Assembly: GCA_903851195.1 (NCBI GenBank)
Contig: CAINNJ010000004.1
Coordinates: 1-64,000 of the forward strand
Direction of reading: 5' to 3'
DNA from: an uncultured Acidobacteriia bacterium
GTDB taxonomy: Bacteria > Acidobacteriota > Terriglobia > Bryobacterales > Bryobacteraceae
Length of the DNA stretch: 64,000 bases
Made by a program: the position numbers and the translations under genes. The notes beneath the pieces were generated by a model. It saw only the letters and a program-made list of their open reading frames with translations. It searched no databases and was not told where the DNA came from. Shown here piece by piece: positions 64,000 to 64,000 of the stretch (positions are counted from its first letter, which is position 1; every line of letters starts with the position of its first letter).

Positions 64000-64000
64000 G

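Noticed and set aside
1-64000. tRNA, rRNA, CRISPR or insertion-sequence elements
   Set aside because: No intergenic stretch has a cloverleaf-like tRNA, repeated spacers, or inverted repeats flanking a transposase; gaps are short and nearly all explained.

Overview
The window is gene-dense, high-GC bacterial chromosome with about 62 protein genes on both strands and no gene-free gap longer than about 160 bases. I see no rRNA or tRNA gene, CRISPR array, phage gene or transposase. The gene set points to an acidobacterium, probably of the Solibacter/Bryobacter type. The clues are a duplicated-orphan FtsX/MacB-like permease, an Oar-type TonB receptor with a carboxypeptidase-regulatory domain, a secreted DUF1080 protein, a sedolisin-family protease, a heparinase-like protein, Uma2 proteins and a secreted NIPSNAP protein. 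This placement is inferred from protein content only.

Layout. 1-5.2 kb: end of a hypothetical gene, then a + strand run of a secreted serine hydrolase, a TPR protein, an unknown membrane-tailed protein, a quinone oxidoreductase and an M24 peptidase. 5.2-6.9 kb (-): a HAD hydrolase translationally coupled to a ROK sugar kinase. 6.9-9.2 kb: a heparinase II/III-like protein and a CAP-domain protein. 9.3-16 kb: a six-gene stressosome-type operon (RsbR, RsbS, RsbT, an RsbT-like/PP2C fusion, an RsbT-like/hybrid histidine kinase fusion and a REC-PAS3-histidine kinase). 16-21.5 kb: cupin, duplicated permease, then (-) a methyltransferase, a bactofilin and a pseudokinase-TM-SPOR protein. 21.5-28.1 kb: beta-helix protein, DUF1080 protein, methyltransferase with two C-terminal beta domains, atypical SDR, esterase, LarE, small membrane protein, DinB protein. 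28.2-33.2 kb: Oar-like receptor and S53 protease. 33.2-37.8 kb (-): lipoprotein, MFS exporter, response regulator-ATPase and a large secreted esterase. 37.8-43.6 kb: GT2, TrpS, SDR, FG-GAP protein, transglutaminase. 43.7-47.7 kb: two Uma2 paralogues, FAD oxidase, ZIP transporter, cupin, thioesterase. 47.7-52 kb (-): XdhC, MocA-like and AsmA-like genes in a coupled operon, plus an unknown exported protein. 52.2-58 kb: cytochrome c/PQQ dehydrogenase pair, methyltransferase, NIPSNAP, DUF1684, Maf, second cytochrome c. 58-64 kb: ParD/ParE-type toxin-antitoxin pair, signal peptidase I, hypothetical, a second methyltransferase with C-terminal beta domains, GNAT, and a large secreted glycosidase-like protein.

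The most noteworthy parts are: the stressosome operon, in which RsbT-like ATPase domains are fused directly to a phosphatase and to a hybrid histidine kinase; the bactofilin/pseudokinase-SPOR pair, where the kinase fold has lost its catalytic aspartates; and a paralogous pair of methyltransferases carrying sugar-enzyme-like beta domains. There is also a change of base composition: the + strand is C-rich left of about 7 kb and G-rich right of about 10.5 kb, whatever the gene orientation. Many adjacent genes share 4-base ATGA/GTGA overlaps, which indicates tight translational coupling.
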